A stretch of 64,000 bases of DNA from Chara braunii (GCA_003427395.1 BFEA01000868.1:220386-284385), one strand, 5' to 3'; positions 23,151 to 34,850 are shown, counted from the first letter of the stretch. A program made the numbers and translations. The notes: generated from the sequence alone by a model not told the origin.

Positions 23151-23712
23151 CACTGCTTGTTGATTGCATTCCCTCATTTTCATTGACTTCGTCAGCCGTA
23201 TGCCGCATCCTGCGATACCTGCAAATGACACATACAACCAAGCACTGACCAAAGTGAGCACGCGATGCCGCCAAGAGCAAGAAATAAATCACTTGCAGGC
23301 GATCATAATCCAGCTTTTCGAATCTACCAACTCTGACTGGCCATAAAAAGGCAGCCCACAATATTCACAACCCCAGCCGCTCACTGAAATACTTAACACA
23401 AATGTTGCCATCACCTTACCCATGTCAAGCTACTCATCTGCATCCCACATATCCAATTCCAATGCAGAAAGATAACCGGCGCAAAATTGCAGATCGGGCT
23501 AACCGGACGAGAAGGCTGCTGGGGCCTGGGAATTTGGCACCCATGCCAGTTGCAAATTTTCGGCACGGTCATAAATGAGAATCGAAACGACAAGTACAAG
23601 CCTCATCCTGTGGCACCAGTGCCTAGCTCGTTGTTGGGCGTTGACGAGGGTGGATGAATCGGCCACCTGTGTCCGTAATTATTCGCGTCAGGGGGGGGTC
23701 CAAGAACGTGGT

Positions 23713-23727
23713 AGGTACTGGTGGTTT
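23713..23727 (+). mobile_element. Single right end of the ACCACCAGTACCT MITE family
   Basis: GGTACTGGTGGTTTAG matches the right terminal repeat of the elements at 13247 and 13508. No partner left end is found nearby, so this is a truncated copy. Confidence 0.55.
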
Positions 23728-23740
23728 AGACAGCTCGTGG

Positions 23741-23783
23741 TTGTGAAGAGCGGTCCCATGTCACATGGGACCGCTCTTCACAA
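23741..23783. repeat. Perfect 21-bp palindrome arms, 1-nt spacer
   Basis: TTGTGAAGAGCGGTCCCATG(T) at 23741-23761 and its exact reverse complement at 23763-23783 surround a single C. Perfection over 42 bases implies recent origin, such as replication-slip inversion at a DNA end. It lies a few bases from a MITE terminal repeat. Confidence 0.95.
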
Positions 23784-24122
23784 GTCAAGTCACATCCGAC
23801 CTGAAGCCCCTTGTCTATCCGCTACTGCGGAATATCTATACTTTCGTGTACAATCAGCAGGTCCTATTACAATAAGCATAAGACATTTGATCGACCCACA
23901 GGACCCATTTTCATTCTTGCTCTTGCGCTAATGGAAACCACTTCCGGATTCCATCTCATCTGATGATTTCTCCTCGTAAGCTAAACGCATCCTCGAATGT
24001 ACCACAGAATTCAGGCGCAAGTAAGAACCCCTGGGGGTAGGTTAGCACCCTGCGAAGGGCAGCCCCTTGGTGATACACTCTCAGCCACACCCAGTCGTCA
24101 AGGTACTACCGGTTTAATCGGG

Positions 24123-24420
24123 GCCCATAGTCCCAGAATAGTAGATCCCTTTCATGATAATTTATATGCGCTTACCCGAATGCGTGCGCTCTCAACAAAA
24201 CGCCGGCGAAGTACAGAAAGAAGCCTGATGCCTATGTTACAGAAGGAAACGTCCAAAAGGCGCGTAGTCCCGGAATAGTAGATCCCTTTCGTGATACCTT
24301 ATACGGGCTTATCCAAATGCCCATTAGTGGCACAAGAATGTGTGCCCTTAGCACAAAGCAGGCAAAGTACCCAAAGGGGCTTGACGTCTAAGCGTCAGAA
24401 GCAAATCTCCAATAGCCGAT
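24123..24420. repeat. Diverged tandem duplication (about 140-150 bp)
   Basis: ATAGTCCCAGAATAGTAGAT at 24126 recurs as GTAGTCCCGGAATAGTAGAT at 24263. Both are followed by CCCTTTCRTGATA, a GCTTA.CC.AATGC block, GCAAAGTAC and a CGT(C)AGAAG block. The copies are well diverged. Confidence 0.7.
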
Positions 24421-24859
24421 AGCAATGCATGAAACGAGTGCTTCACCGAGGCTGCCATGTGTGGTCGCTGTGCCACAAGGGGCACTCCACCATGAGCACA
24501 AGACACACCCAGTCCTATAGAACCTCGAATACCATCTATGGCCATTGCGCCCGACGGGACGTCCAACAAGAGGACGCAACAAAACCGGCCCTACAGAACC
24601 TCCAATGCCGTTACAAAAAGGATCTTTTAAATTATGATGGACATTTTTCAAACTGTAAAAGCTCGCCTAGGCACGAAGCATGCCTAATTATCCTGTGGGG
24701 CCCAAGCATGCTGCCCGGGCATGTACATGCTGAGTCCATAACACTCATAAGAAGGCCTGGGCATGTACATGCTGACAAGTGTGTTCGGTTCAACTGGTGC
24801 TATTAAAAAAATCGACCTGTGTGTTTCCACATCACAGCCCGAATTCCCTGAGAGATAAC

Positions 24860-24998
24860 GGGCCTTGCTCCCACTGCACAACACTCTACATGCATCTGGT
24901 CGGTTACTGGATTGGATGCATTAGAAATGTTGGACTTGCCCAAATGCACCTGGTCCAGAAAGCGTCACATGAAGAGTGTTGTATAGTGAAGCAAGGCC
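24860..24998. mobile_element. MITE, GGGCCTTGCTCC family, copy 2
   Basis: The left end GGGCCTTGCTCCCACTGCAC and the right end ending AGTGAAGCAAGGCC are inverted repeats, as are CAACACTCTACATGCAT and ATGCACCTGGTCC..GAAGAGTGTTG internally. Length and ends match 20168-20310. Confidence 0.8.
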
Positions 24999-25797
24999 AA
25001 ATACTCGCCCAGCATATCCAATAAAAGCTTCTCGCACTGCCACAGATATCAAAACCATACACGAGCACTCACAGCGTGCTGGCCTCTTTGCCAAGGTAAA
25101 ATTTTTGGCACTATTTTGTCACCTTATCATTCTCTAAATTCCGTCACATCCACTCTTCTGTTGCCTTGTCATTTTCTGAATTCTCCTCCCGTCTCCCTTC
25201 CAAAACAATCTGCGTGTCCCAAAAAAAAAAAAAAAAACCTTCCACATGTCTCATTCTCCGTTTGTCCGTTCGTTACTTTTTCCCTGCCCTTTGTTTTCCC
25301 CGCCCCCCTTCTCTTGCCCCCCCCCCCTTCCTCCCCTCCTCTGACAACTCGCCTGTTTTAGCAGCACGCCATTTTTTTTTCTCACTTTCTGTGGGGTCCA
25401 CGAGCTCGCAACGTACATTCTCATATAGTCGTATACTCATTGCTCGACAGCTAGCACTCTTGAATCTACATCCGGCGGCCTTTCGAACTCCGAAACTGGC
25501 CCCAAACATAACTTTGACTCTTCGCACTCTTTTCTGACGCTTCATTCGCATGAACTGCTTTCGTCGAGTGATCCCCAGCGCCAATTACATTGCAGTTTTT
25601 CGATCAGAGGGCTCATCTTGTCCAATATTCCACAACACCATCCGCCGACACTCAACTGCTCCAAACTTGGGAGGTTCATCATTGCCAGGGCACTGCCCAC
25701 ATATTCATTTGTTCGATACGCCGTAGAGTAGGTCCAAATAGGCAAATCAACAGTTCATTCCTTCTTCTTGCCCAATAAGCACTGAAAAGCTCCGGGA

Positions 25798-25908
25798 CTA
25801 CCTTCTTCACCCGAATACAGTGTACAGTCATTATTGCTGTATTTAGACTGAATGATCGTCCAAATTCAGTTATAATGATCGTATGTCGTATTTGGGTGAA
25901 GAATGTAG
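25798..25908. mobile_element. MITE, CTACCGTCTTCACCCGAATA family, copy 1
   Basis: The left end CTACCTTCTTCACCCGAATA and the right end TATTTGGGTGAAGAATGTAG are inverted. The inner ACAGTCATTATTGCTG and AGTTATAATGATCG also pair. The 111-bp element has no coding. Confidence 0.8.
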
Positions 25909-26451
25909 ACTTCAGTTTCCAGAAGACCACTCGACAATTTTTCATTGCACTCCTTATCCAACCAGTCGAGCATTTCCATTCACCTCTTCTCGCATCTTTA
26001 TTATATTGCAGTCCTTATATCCTCCCATTCCCGCATTTCCATTAGCCGTCGAATGTTAGACGCTGCGGGCTTGGATAACAAACAGTGTCGAGAAGAACGC
26101 CTGCTTGGCTTTGCTACGTCACGACAGTTGTGGGATCAGCACCATTCGAGCACTACCTCCTCTATTTCCAACTGAAGCGAGACTACACGTACCTACCCCA
26201 AGGTAATTTTCCCTCTGCTTCCGCCTTTACCTACAGCAGAGGCTCAACTATGCGCGGCCTACTTTTCACGCACTCCAATCCATACCACCACCAATGGTAC
26301 TTGCCAAAGCTCCCGGTGAACGGAAAATCGGCCGTGAAAAAAAAACAAAAAAGGGCCATGAAAAAAGCAAAAAAGGGCCATGAACTTGGATAACATTTAA
26401 TTGATAAGGATGTTGCTTTTGAGAACACTTGAACGATAAGTTTTTTTTGGT

Positions 26452-26561
26452 CTACCGTCTTCCCCCCTGAATAGAACGCCCGGTCACTTTATACCTCTAT
26501 TCGGGCGACTTTTCGGATACAGCGATAATGACCGGGCACTCTATTCGGGTGAAGTCGGTAG
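26452..26561. mobile_element. MITE, CTACCGTCTTCACCCGAATA family, copy 2
   Basis: The ends CTACCGTCTTCCCCCCTGAA and TCTATTCGGGTGAAGTCGGTAG (last 20 bases given by the family motif) are inverted, with inner AGAACGCCCGGTCA against TGACCGGGCA. 110 bp. Confidence 0.85.
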
Positions 26562-26576
26562 TTTCCTAGACACAGT

Positions 26577-26800
26577 TCACCACTGCCACACAAACGCATT
26601 CAGTAGCTTAGGCTTGCGCCGACTGCTACACAAAATGCATTCAGTAGCTTTCAAAATAAAAGGCGCTTTCAAAATCAGTAGCTTAGGCTTGGACCGACAG
26701 TAGAACGAGTAACAGAGCAGGACTGAAAATAAGGGCGCTTCCTGATTTCCAAGAGGAAAAGGCGCTTTCAAAATTTCAAAGAGTAAAAGGCGCTTTTCGA
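26577..26800. repeat. Degenerate short repeats (AAGGCGCTTTCAAAA / CATTCAGTAGCTTAGGC)
   Basis: AAGGCGCTTTCAAAA and variants occur four times, and ATTCAGTAGCTT with its following GGCTTG.CCGAC occurs two to three times. The result is a shuffled local repeat cluster with no coding. Confidence 0.8.
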
Positions 26801-28563
26801 ATTCAAATCAAATCGATTGTGGATAGGAACGGACAGACAAAAGACAAGGAAGGACATAGTCATAGCCGATGGGACGCTAGCCTCGCTGTCACTGCAGTTC
26901 ACTTGGAAGCTTTTTCTTTCCCCATAGAAACCTAACAATTATTGTGAACAGAAATGGGTCTGGGCAGATCAGACAGACACAACTCAGATAGCGTGGTGTG
27001 CCTGCAGAGGCCTGCCCAAGCAATGGCGCTTTTGGCATCACAAAGTGCAGGTCGGGGCAGTCCAGCCCAGGCGCACATGACCACCGCACAGTCCATCCCA
27101 GGCACACCTGACCACCTCCTCTCCTGCTTCTGCTGCCCCACACCGATTCCCCTTCTCATTGCTTCATCACCTCTTTCCTTCTTGGCCAGACCCATACTCT
27201 CCTCCTCCCCCCTCCTCATCCCCTCCCCCTGCCCTCCTCGTCAACACCTGCTCCCTCCGTCCTCCCTTGCCCTTCTCTACAAAATACATCTGCGTAAGAT
27301 TATGCAAGGACAGCACACTGCTTACACTCCACACATCACATACATACCTTATGTATATAGAAGTACACCACCCATACACAGCACTTTCGTATTTTTCTGA
27401 CCGAGACATATAAAAGGTTCAACTGACATCATAACCGAAAGAAAAATGTCTGCCTGACATCCGTCACACCTCACGGACAAGAGACAGCGCATACTCACAC
27501 GCAAGGACATTTTCTACTCCGCTCTGGACGCGATCACAGTCAGATGCATCTAGATCTGGCGGTACTTCAGTAAAATACATTTAGGAAGGAGCTACAGTAT
27601 GCCTCAGGAGGAGTGACTGAAAAACATTGGCACTGTCTGGCGGAAATACCCAGGAGCATTACGACGTGTGCTCACCGCAGCCCCAACAAATTTCACAAGA
27701 AACAAAATCAGTGGAGACGTAGATGGGGGCAGTATACCTGGCTGCGAGCAGTTCCCTCCATCCTCAAACAGAAACAAATTGCAGATCGACAAGGAGAAAG
27801 ATCTACACGGAAAAAGAGCAAGCATTTTCCTGATTTCCCAGTCGCATGCAGCTTCAACCTCCAAGCGGTACCGTACTTGGTGGTAGGGAGCTCACCATGA
27901 ACAACGAGCTGTTGAAGATTTAGAGAAAACTTTATTGAAGATAAGAGAGGGACAGACGCTGGGTCTAAACTACAAAGTGGACAGCTATGCTGATAGACGA
28001 CAACTAAATATGACGGAGGAAACAGAAGAGGCTTCCCAAGTGCAGCACCACAACACAACCGCAACATCCACCGCAAATAAACCTCTGCCAAGCCAGAGGA
28101 AGCTGCTCCCTTCAGTGACACGGGGAGCCGCAGGTGGTCACTTGGCAAGCCAACCATTCGACAGAAGGCAAGGGGAGCACGCATCCTGAAGATAACTTTC
28201 TACAATAACCGAATGGACAGGTATTGGCCTTCGGAACATCCTTTTAAACTGGAACGATACGGAGAACGGTAAATTAGCATGCATGGCCCCTGCGGCACAA
28301 GGATGACATGCATGAATCAAAAAATTGGTCGAAATTTGAGATAAAAAAAACAAAAAAAGAAAACTGAAAAAAAGAAGAGAAGAAGAATGGACAGCGATAG
28401 GCACAGCGACTTGATAACACGTGATTGCAATGGACGACCGCCAATTGGGTGAGGATTGCAGATGCCCTCCGACTGGAACGGGTTCCACAAGGTCTGGCGA
28501 CGAATTGGACAGGACTGGGTCATCAGGCGGGAACGGGTCTTGATCTCCGAGACGGGAAGCAAA
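26801..28563. other. No gene recognised; weak minus-strand exon-like signals
   Basis: Around 27740-27830 (minus) there is a CAG/GTATAC donor-like site after GATGGAGGGAACTGCTCGCA, and nearby short frames look protein-like (VVHGELPTTKYGTAWRLKLH). The pieces are too short and the acceptors too ambiguous to call an exon. Confidence 0.3.
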
Positions 28564-28657
28564 CGGTTCTTGATCGAACCGAGACCGATCTCCCTTCGGT
28601 TCTTGATCGAACCGAGACCGATCTCCCTTCGGTTCTTCGAACCGAGACCGATCTCCC
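28564..28657. repeat. 33-bp minisatellite (x3)
   Basis: TTCTTGATCGAACCGAGACC plus GATCTCCCTTCGG is repeated three times, the third lacking GAT. Each unit contains the palindromic CGGTTCTTGATCGAACCG, so each can form a hairpin. Confidence 0.92.
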
Positions 28658-28779
28658 TCAAAACCTGAGTGCATTTGGATCCCCAACCAAACCCGATCTC
28701 AATCCGACTGAAGCGACCCAACTGATGACCACGTGGTGGATAAAGAGGACAGATCCAGTCCGACTGGAACAGGTTTTGT

Positions 28780-29100
28780 CAAACTGGAACCGATCTTGAT
28801 CATCTGGAATAGATCTTGGTCACTCTGCAACGGATCCTAATCCAACTGGACAGGATCTCGATCCGCTCAGGCCGGATCTTAATGCAGTCGAAAACATGGA
28901 TCTTAATCCGACCGCAGAGGATCCTGATGCAACCTGAGCGGAGCTTGATCCGGCTCGAATGACCATTAATCCAACCGGAATAAATGTCGATCCAACTGGA
29001 ACGAATCTTGATCCACCTGGAATGAATTTTCATGCAGGTTGGATGAATTTTCATCCAGGTGGGATGAATCTTGATCCAACTGGAACGAATCGTCAAGGAG
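28780..29100. repeat. 21-bp degenerate minisatellite (about 15 units)
   Basis: The unit is close to GATCTTGATCCAACTGGAAC plus one base, with substitutions throughout. Because 21 is a multiple of three, the minus strand keeps an open frame of 138 codons (29216-28800) with a seven-residue repeat of the type S-x-W-I-K-I-R/H. There is no start context, partner exon or known domain, so the frame is most simply a by-product of the period. The right flank near 29178 carries a CTAGTGTGAGTATGCCCT end motif, so the array may lie inside a transposon. Confidence 0.8.
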
Positions 29101-30029
29101 GGATCGCGGTGGAACAGGCGTACGTCCAGGACCACCAAGCTGTAATTCCGGTCAGGTTCATGCAGGAAAGTCCTACCTAGTGTGAGTATGCCCTCAGAAA
29201 GGAGGAGGGAGCTCAAAGAGTAATAACATAGGAAACTGCTCTAGTCAAGTGCAAATGGGCGAAGCTGTAATGTCTGCAATGCTATCCAAATGGAATCAAG
29301 ACGCAACGACGGCCAGATGTGAGCACATCCTTGCGGGATGCCATGACATACGACCAACATTCTTTTAAGCCATCCGACACACATTTTCCCACGCCTCAAT
29401 ACACCATCGTCAGGCCTTCTTCTACCGCACGGTGGGTTTGTCCATTGGTGTCTGGGTTTTTTTGTCGATGAATCGGAATCTTTTGTGAAGAACCCTTGCT
29501 GCACTTCCCATAACCCTGTACAATCAAGTACACCAGCCCTTACTAGTCGATGGAAACTGCAATTCCATAAAGTGATCAATGGTTTATTCCCGCTCGTTCA
29601 TACACCAGCGTACAACCAAGTAATAATAATATTATCGAGTGACGTCAACTTGAAATTCAAGATAATCCAGAGAGTCCAGCTGCATAAGTCCGCAACTGAT
29701 AACACTTCGCTTCAGCTACACACTTCGGTGCTGCACTTTCAAAAATTCGCACACTGCAGCTGCGTGCCCACCTCAATTGGCGTACTATTCTTTCGCCTTT
29801 TAAAAGCAGCTCACGCGATGTTTTACAGGTCCCTCGCTCCGACGAAAGAAAAAAAAAAAACGATTCGCACAGCTGGCCGACGCGACAGCCTTTATTTGAG
29901 ATGCCGCACTCAACACTTCTGTCGCAGAAGAAAAAGCGCGGTCGGGATGGCAGAATAGGCAACAAAAGACGTAAGCGGATGTGCAAATAACATATACGAG
30001 AAAGAACAGAGGAGGTGGCAACAGGTATA

Positions 30030-30240
30030 AGAGAAAGACGAACAGCGCAGGAAAAAGGTCGGAGGAGAGGCAAGATAGAGGCAAGGAGGAGGCAAGAAAG
30101 AGGCAAGATAGAGGGAAGGAGGCGGCAAGATAGAGGCAAGATAGAGGCAAGATAGAGGCAAGATAGAGGCTAGGCAAGGAAAAGGCAAGGAGAAGGCAAG
30201 AAAGAGAAGGAAGTCTACTCGTTTCCCTCTCCTCGCTAGA
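30030..30240. repeat. Purine-rich (GAGGCAAGATAG)n array
   Basis: 12-base variants of GAGGCAAGATAG are repeated, with the strongest run at 30130-30175. The surrounding 30300-30650 is similarly purine-rich. Long minus-strand Leu/Pro/Ser frames here are repeat artefacts. Confidence 0.85.
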
Positions 30241-31139
30241 GAAGAGAACAGCGCGTAGAGCGGATAGCGAAGCACGCGAGGGTTGGAAGGAAAGCACAGA
30301 GGCAAGAAGAGAGATGAAAATGTATATATACGAGGATAACACGAGGAAGAAGATAAAAGAGGAGGTGCCTACGCTTTCGTGCTTACAAAAGGCCAGAAAA
30401 GGACGGAGGCAACAAACATGGTACGAAAGAGGCAAAGAGGAGGCAAGGAAGTCTACTCGTTTCCCATTATCACCATCGCTTCGTTTCCCTCCCCTCGCCT
30501 GTGACAATGGGAGAGGAAAGGGAAATGAGTAAAAGCAGAGAAGTGCATAGAGCGGGAGGCAGAGAAAACGAGCGCGGGAAGTAAAGCGCGTAGCCGGCGA
30601 AAAAGCAAAGGGGGAAGAGCACATAAAAGAGAGAGGCACTGACCACGACACCACAGCAGATCCAGTTCGTTTGTTTACTCACAGTCCATTGTTCAGTTCC
30701 CAAATTCTTGTCAATGATAACCGACTCTTGTCGGCCGTTCGTTTCACCTGACATTCTCAAGTTGAAACGCCCCCCATCAGAGGAGAGGGAAGACCAACAA
30801 ATCGCATTCACGAAATAAGGGCAATGATACGAGAGCCGGGCGAGAGAGAGAGAGAGAGAGAGAGATCGTTAGGACGTCAGGGACGACATCACGGCCAGGA
30901 CGGAAGAGAGATCCATGTATTCTCTCCACAGCCATAGCTTGAACTATGTTAAGCGGCAGACGGCATAAGCCCTCGCAGCTATCATACCATCATCCTACAT
31001 AATCTACCACCAACCCTTGGCAAAGGAGCGAGCAAGTCATCTCGCACAAACATACGCAAAAGAACGCGGGATCAAAACTCAGTGCCTGAAATAGTCTCGG
31101 CTTCCGGGATGCAAATTTTCATCCCGACGATGCTTCCAC

Positions 31140-31465
31140 CTCCAGCATCGCTGGTTCTAGAACAGACAGGTCCACCATAGCTGGTTCTTGAAAGACAGGC
31201 CACCATAGCAGCATCGCTGGTTCTAGAACAGACAGGTCCACCATAGCTGGTTCTTGAAAGACAGGCCACCATAGCTGGTTCTTGAACAGACAGGCCATCA
31301 TAGCTTGTTCTAGAATAGACAGGTCCACCATAGCTGGTTCTAGAATAGACAGGTCCACCATAGCTGGTTCTAGAATAGACAGGTCCACCATAGCTGGTTC
31401 TAGAATAGACAGGTCCACCATAGCTGGTTCTAGAATAGACAGGTCCACCATAGCTGGTTATAGAA
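31140..31465. repeat. 30-bp minisatellite (about 11 units)
   Basis: The unit AGGTCCACCATAGCTGGTTC plus TAGAATAGAC is repeated. The last five to six copies (from about 31318) are nearly identical, and the earlier ones are more variable and rearranged. The 30-base period keeps several frames open on both strands, for example repeated VDLSILEPAM on minus, so none is convincing as a gene. Confidence 0.95.
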
Positions 31466-31969
31466 CAGACAAGGCGCTTTAGATGGCGAAAGAAGCAACT
31501 GATGCTCATCGGAAAACCCACCTACCAGGCAAGCCCTTCGTTTGTCGTCACGACAAACTCTTTTGCAAATGTTACGTCTTTTGGAAATGTCTGAAGAGAA
31601 GTACTTCTTGAACGAAGTGCGCGACATTACATGGATCCAGAAAGTAGAGACCAAAAAAACAAAGAGAAAAACGAGAAGTCCGACTTTGGTGGTCTTGAGA
31701 CGAGACGATGATGTTTGCGATAGGCAGCACACAGACAACACGGGGTTCTAGGATTTGACAGATGGCCAGGTCGGAAAGCAGCAGACGATAGATAGATTAG
31801 ACGAGAGAAAAAAGACGGCGGCAAGGAGAGTCCAGTGCGAAGACCATCCCAAAACAGCACCAGGGTGCCCATATGGCTGAATCAAACAGATATAACTTTT
31901 GAAGGGCAACATCCTTAAGATAACATCGTAAAACTGACCAGCCCTGGGTAATTCAGGAATTTTGTCCAT

Positions 31970-32046
31970 CTCGTTAGACCTGGATTCGAACTCAGGTCTG
32001 CATTGAACCAGTTTATGGGTGTACCAACTGAGCTAAGCTCGTTGGT
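31970..32046 (-). repeat. tRNA-derived SINE head
   Basis: On the minus strand, TTAGCTCAGTTGGTACACCC (A-box) is followed about 30 bases later by GAGTTCGAATCCAGG (B-box). The T-arm and anticodon arm do not fold as a functional tRNA, so it is a SINE or tRNA relic and not a tRNA gene. Confidence 0.65.
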
Positions 32047-32099
32047 TGTAATCACGTAACTGGTCAGCAAACAGATGGATGGAGACGACCGCGACGAAT

Positions 32100-33700
32100 G
32101 CAGCGTATCAGAGAGAGACTCGCCAGACAAATATGTATATCATAAATATGTCTACATACATAGTCACAAGAGGAGTCTACATATATATTGTCACAAGAGT
32201 CTACGATATATATTGTCACAAGAGTATCAGAGCGCAAATATATACAATATATCGTTAAACAGAGCTGCCCGGTAAACGGTAGGCAGAGAGGGATACATAT
32301 CGTCACAAAGATATCAGAGCGCAGAGGCGAAAAAAAAAACAAGAAAAATCAATTCATTTTTTTTCTTCTTACTTACAACTCCCAGCCAGCAGAAAATCGT
32401 CACAAAAATATCAGAGCGCAAACGCGGCAGCAAGCAGAAGAACGTCCCAGCCAGCAGAAAATCGGAGATTTGAACGACCACTTCGATATATTCCCGATAT
32501 ACATACACATATACAAAAATATGTACATATACATATATATCGTCAAACAGAGCTGCCCGGTAAACCGTAGGCAGAGAGGGAGAAGAGGACAACGCATTTG
32601 TTTGTGTTGTCACAAAGATATCAGAGCGCAAAAGCGAAAAAAAACAAGAAAAATCAATTCATTTTTATCTCCTTCCTTAAAACTCCCCCTGTTCAAGACC
32701 TCTTGCGTACAACGCCGCCCACGTGGATGCAGGTTACTCGGCGGCTGCCCCCACCCCCGTGTGTCATATCGACCCACTTGCACACAGCCAAAAGGCAAAG
32801 AGGCAAAGAAAGAGGAAGGGCACAGCCAAATATATATATTGCGAAATAGAGCTGCCCGGCAAACCGTAGGCAGAGAGGGAGAAGAGGACAACAAACGAGG
32901 GGCTGTGACAAACTTTTTCGTCGGAGTTCCATCGACTCATCAGGAGGTTAGCTGCCCGGTAAACCATAGGCAAAGAGGGAGAAAGGGAGAAGAGGACAAG
33001 AACCGAGGAGCTGTGACAAACTGTTTCGTCGGAGTTTATGCGACTCATCAGGAGGCTGAAAACATATCTATACATATTGTCGCATGTGTGTCATATATAT
33101 ATATTGTCACACTGTGTCATATATATCGTCACAAATAGAACTGCCCGGGAAACCGTAGGCAGAGAGAGAGAAGAGGACAACAAACGAGGGGCTGTGACAA
33201 ACTGTTTCGTCGGAGTTTCACCGACTCATATATATATATATATGTATCGTCACAAACAGAACTGCCCGGTAAACCGTAGGCAGAGAGAGAGAAGAGGACA
33301 ACAAACGAGGGGCTGTGACAAACTGTTTCGTCGGAGTTTCACCGACTATATATATATATATTGTCACATTGTGAATCAGAGCGCAATATATATATATATT
33401 TGTATATATTGTCACACTAAATATATATCTATATATATTGTCACACTAAATATATATCTATATATATTGCCACACTGTGAATCGGAGCGCAAAGGCGGAA
33501 AAAAACAAAAGAAGAACAACCCGTTCATCAACTCTTACGTACAAGGCCATCCACGTGGATGACAAGTTGAGCGCTGGCTGCCCCATCCCCGTGTGTCACA
33601 AGGACCCACTTGTATATATCGTCAAACAGAACTGCCCAGTAAACCATAGGCAGAGGGAGAAGACAGAACAAACGTAGGCTGTGATACATACATACATACA
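32100..33700 (-). repeat. Array of ribozyme-bearing units and linked spacer units
   Basis: Seven copies or pieces of the unit seen at 11281-12140 lie at about 32253-32293, 32543-32600, 32846-32948, 32949-33060, 33136-33228, 33256-33345 and 33627-33690, all in the same orientation. Between them lie TA-rich tracts with ATCGTCACAA or ATTGTCACA, and a second repeated block running ATCAGAGCGCAAAGGCGAAA to AAATCAATTCATTTTT (about 32305, 32615, 33480). Copies at 32846 and 32949 keep CUGAUGA, stem II and GAAA on the minus strand but lack the upstream stem III partner. The others are cut within the ribozyme core or before it. Confidence 0.85.
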
Positions 33701-34122
33701 TAAATACATATCCCATATATGCATACATATCGTATATATGCATACATATCGTACATCGTGGATGATAACGGCAACAGGGAGAACAAGATTTTACCAAAGC
33801 CGTGTATGGGGTGCGGAATTGTATTCGATAATGCTCGACTAGATTATATAGCAATGCGAAGCACATCACCAGACGTGTGATTAATTTTACACCGAAGAGT
33901 TTAGGCGAGCAGGTACATCGACTGATCCTCCTGTCGTCTATTACTCTATGAGCATAACCAAATACAGCAATTGCAATCTAAATGACGGTAATAAAGCAAT
34001 CGCGAAACAACTGCGGGTAAAAAAGTAATTACAAAACACAGTGTCAACCAAACATCGTCAACGTATCCACCAATCAATCAATCAAAAAAAAAAAAAAAAT
34101 CATACGTCATCCTCACAAAGCT

Positions 34123-34428
34123 TCATTCTTCCGAAGAGCTAGCCTCTTCCTCACAAGAGGCTTCACTTTTCCCCAAGCGGTCGCCTCTCATTTTAAAAAC
34201 ACGCAGAGACGCAGCACTCCATGCTTTTCGCATTCCAGAGAGCCGCCCCAAACGTCCAGTCTTGGGGTAACCGATGTACATAACTGCACCACTACACCAA
34301 ACCAGATTGCTTACAAGAAAGACGGATATGAACCGGCGTGTCTTGCAAACGAACATAAACAGACGACAACACAACCAAAACAAAACAACATACACGGAGA
34401 CAGAACGCAAGGGAGGAGGCATCAACAT
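34123..34428 (-). CDS. Candidate terminal exon, acidic C-terminus
   Basis: A minus-strand frame of 101 codons. After an acceptor-like GGTTTGGTGTAG near 34290 the frame reads GAVMYIGYPKTGRLGRLSGM, then a basic stretch, then GKSEASCEEEASSSEE and a TGA. The N-terminal part of the frame, before that acceptor, is hydrophobic and may be intron. No family is recognised and support is weak. Confidence 0.25.
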   Translation of the reverse strand: MLMPPPLRSVSVYVVLFWLCCRLFMFVCKTRRFISVFLVSNLVWCSGAVMYIGYPKTGRLGRLSGMRKAWSAASLRVFKMRGDRLGKSEASCEEEASSSEE

Positions 34429-34479
34429 ACAAAGGAATCAATCCGGTTGATCAAGTTTTCCGATAAATGGAAGAAAAAA

Positions 34480-34850
34480 AAAAAAAAAGTTTTCCGATAA
34501 ATGAGATAATTCGGTAAGTAGATTATCTGGTAGATAGGTGGATTATCCTGTCGATAGTAGGATCATTCCGCATGTAGATGATTCGGTAGATATACGGTCG
34601 ATAAAATTATTCTCTCGATAGATTATTCCGTACATATATTATTTGGTAGATAGATTTCCGGTAGATTATCCTGTCCATAGATAAGATTACTCGGTAGATA
34701 CATTATCTTGTCCATAGATAGATTATTCGGTAAATAGATTACCTGGTAGATAGATAAGACTCCGATCGATAGATAGATATCCGGTAGATAGACATATAGA
34801 TTATCCGCTAGATAGATAGATAGATTAGTCGGTAGACAGACGGCAGCATC
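34480..34850. repeat. Degenerate GATAGATTATYCGGTA array
   Basis: Variants of GGTAGATAGATTATCC and similar are repeated roughly 20 times with loose spacing. It is AT-rich and non-coding. Confidence 0.85.

Noticed and set aside
25273-25584. Minus-strand frame with a protein-like stretch (YENVRCELVDPTESEKKKWR)
   Set aside because: There is no clear acceptor or donor. It ends in purine-run low complexity, and there is too little to call an exon.
31970-32046. Possible tRNA gene (A- and B-box on minus strand)
   Set aside because: The T-arm and anticodon arm do not pair properly and there is no acceptor stem. It is better read as a SINE head.
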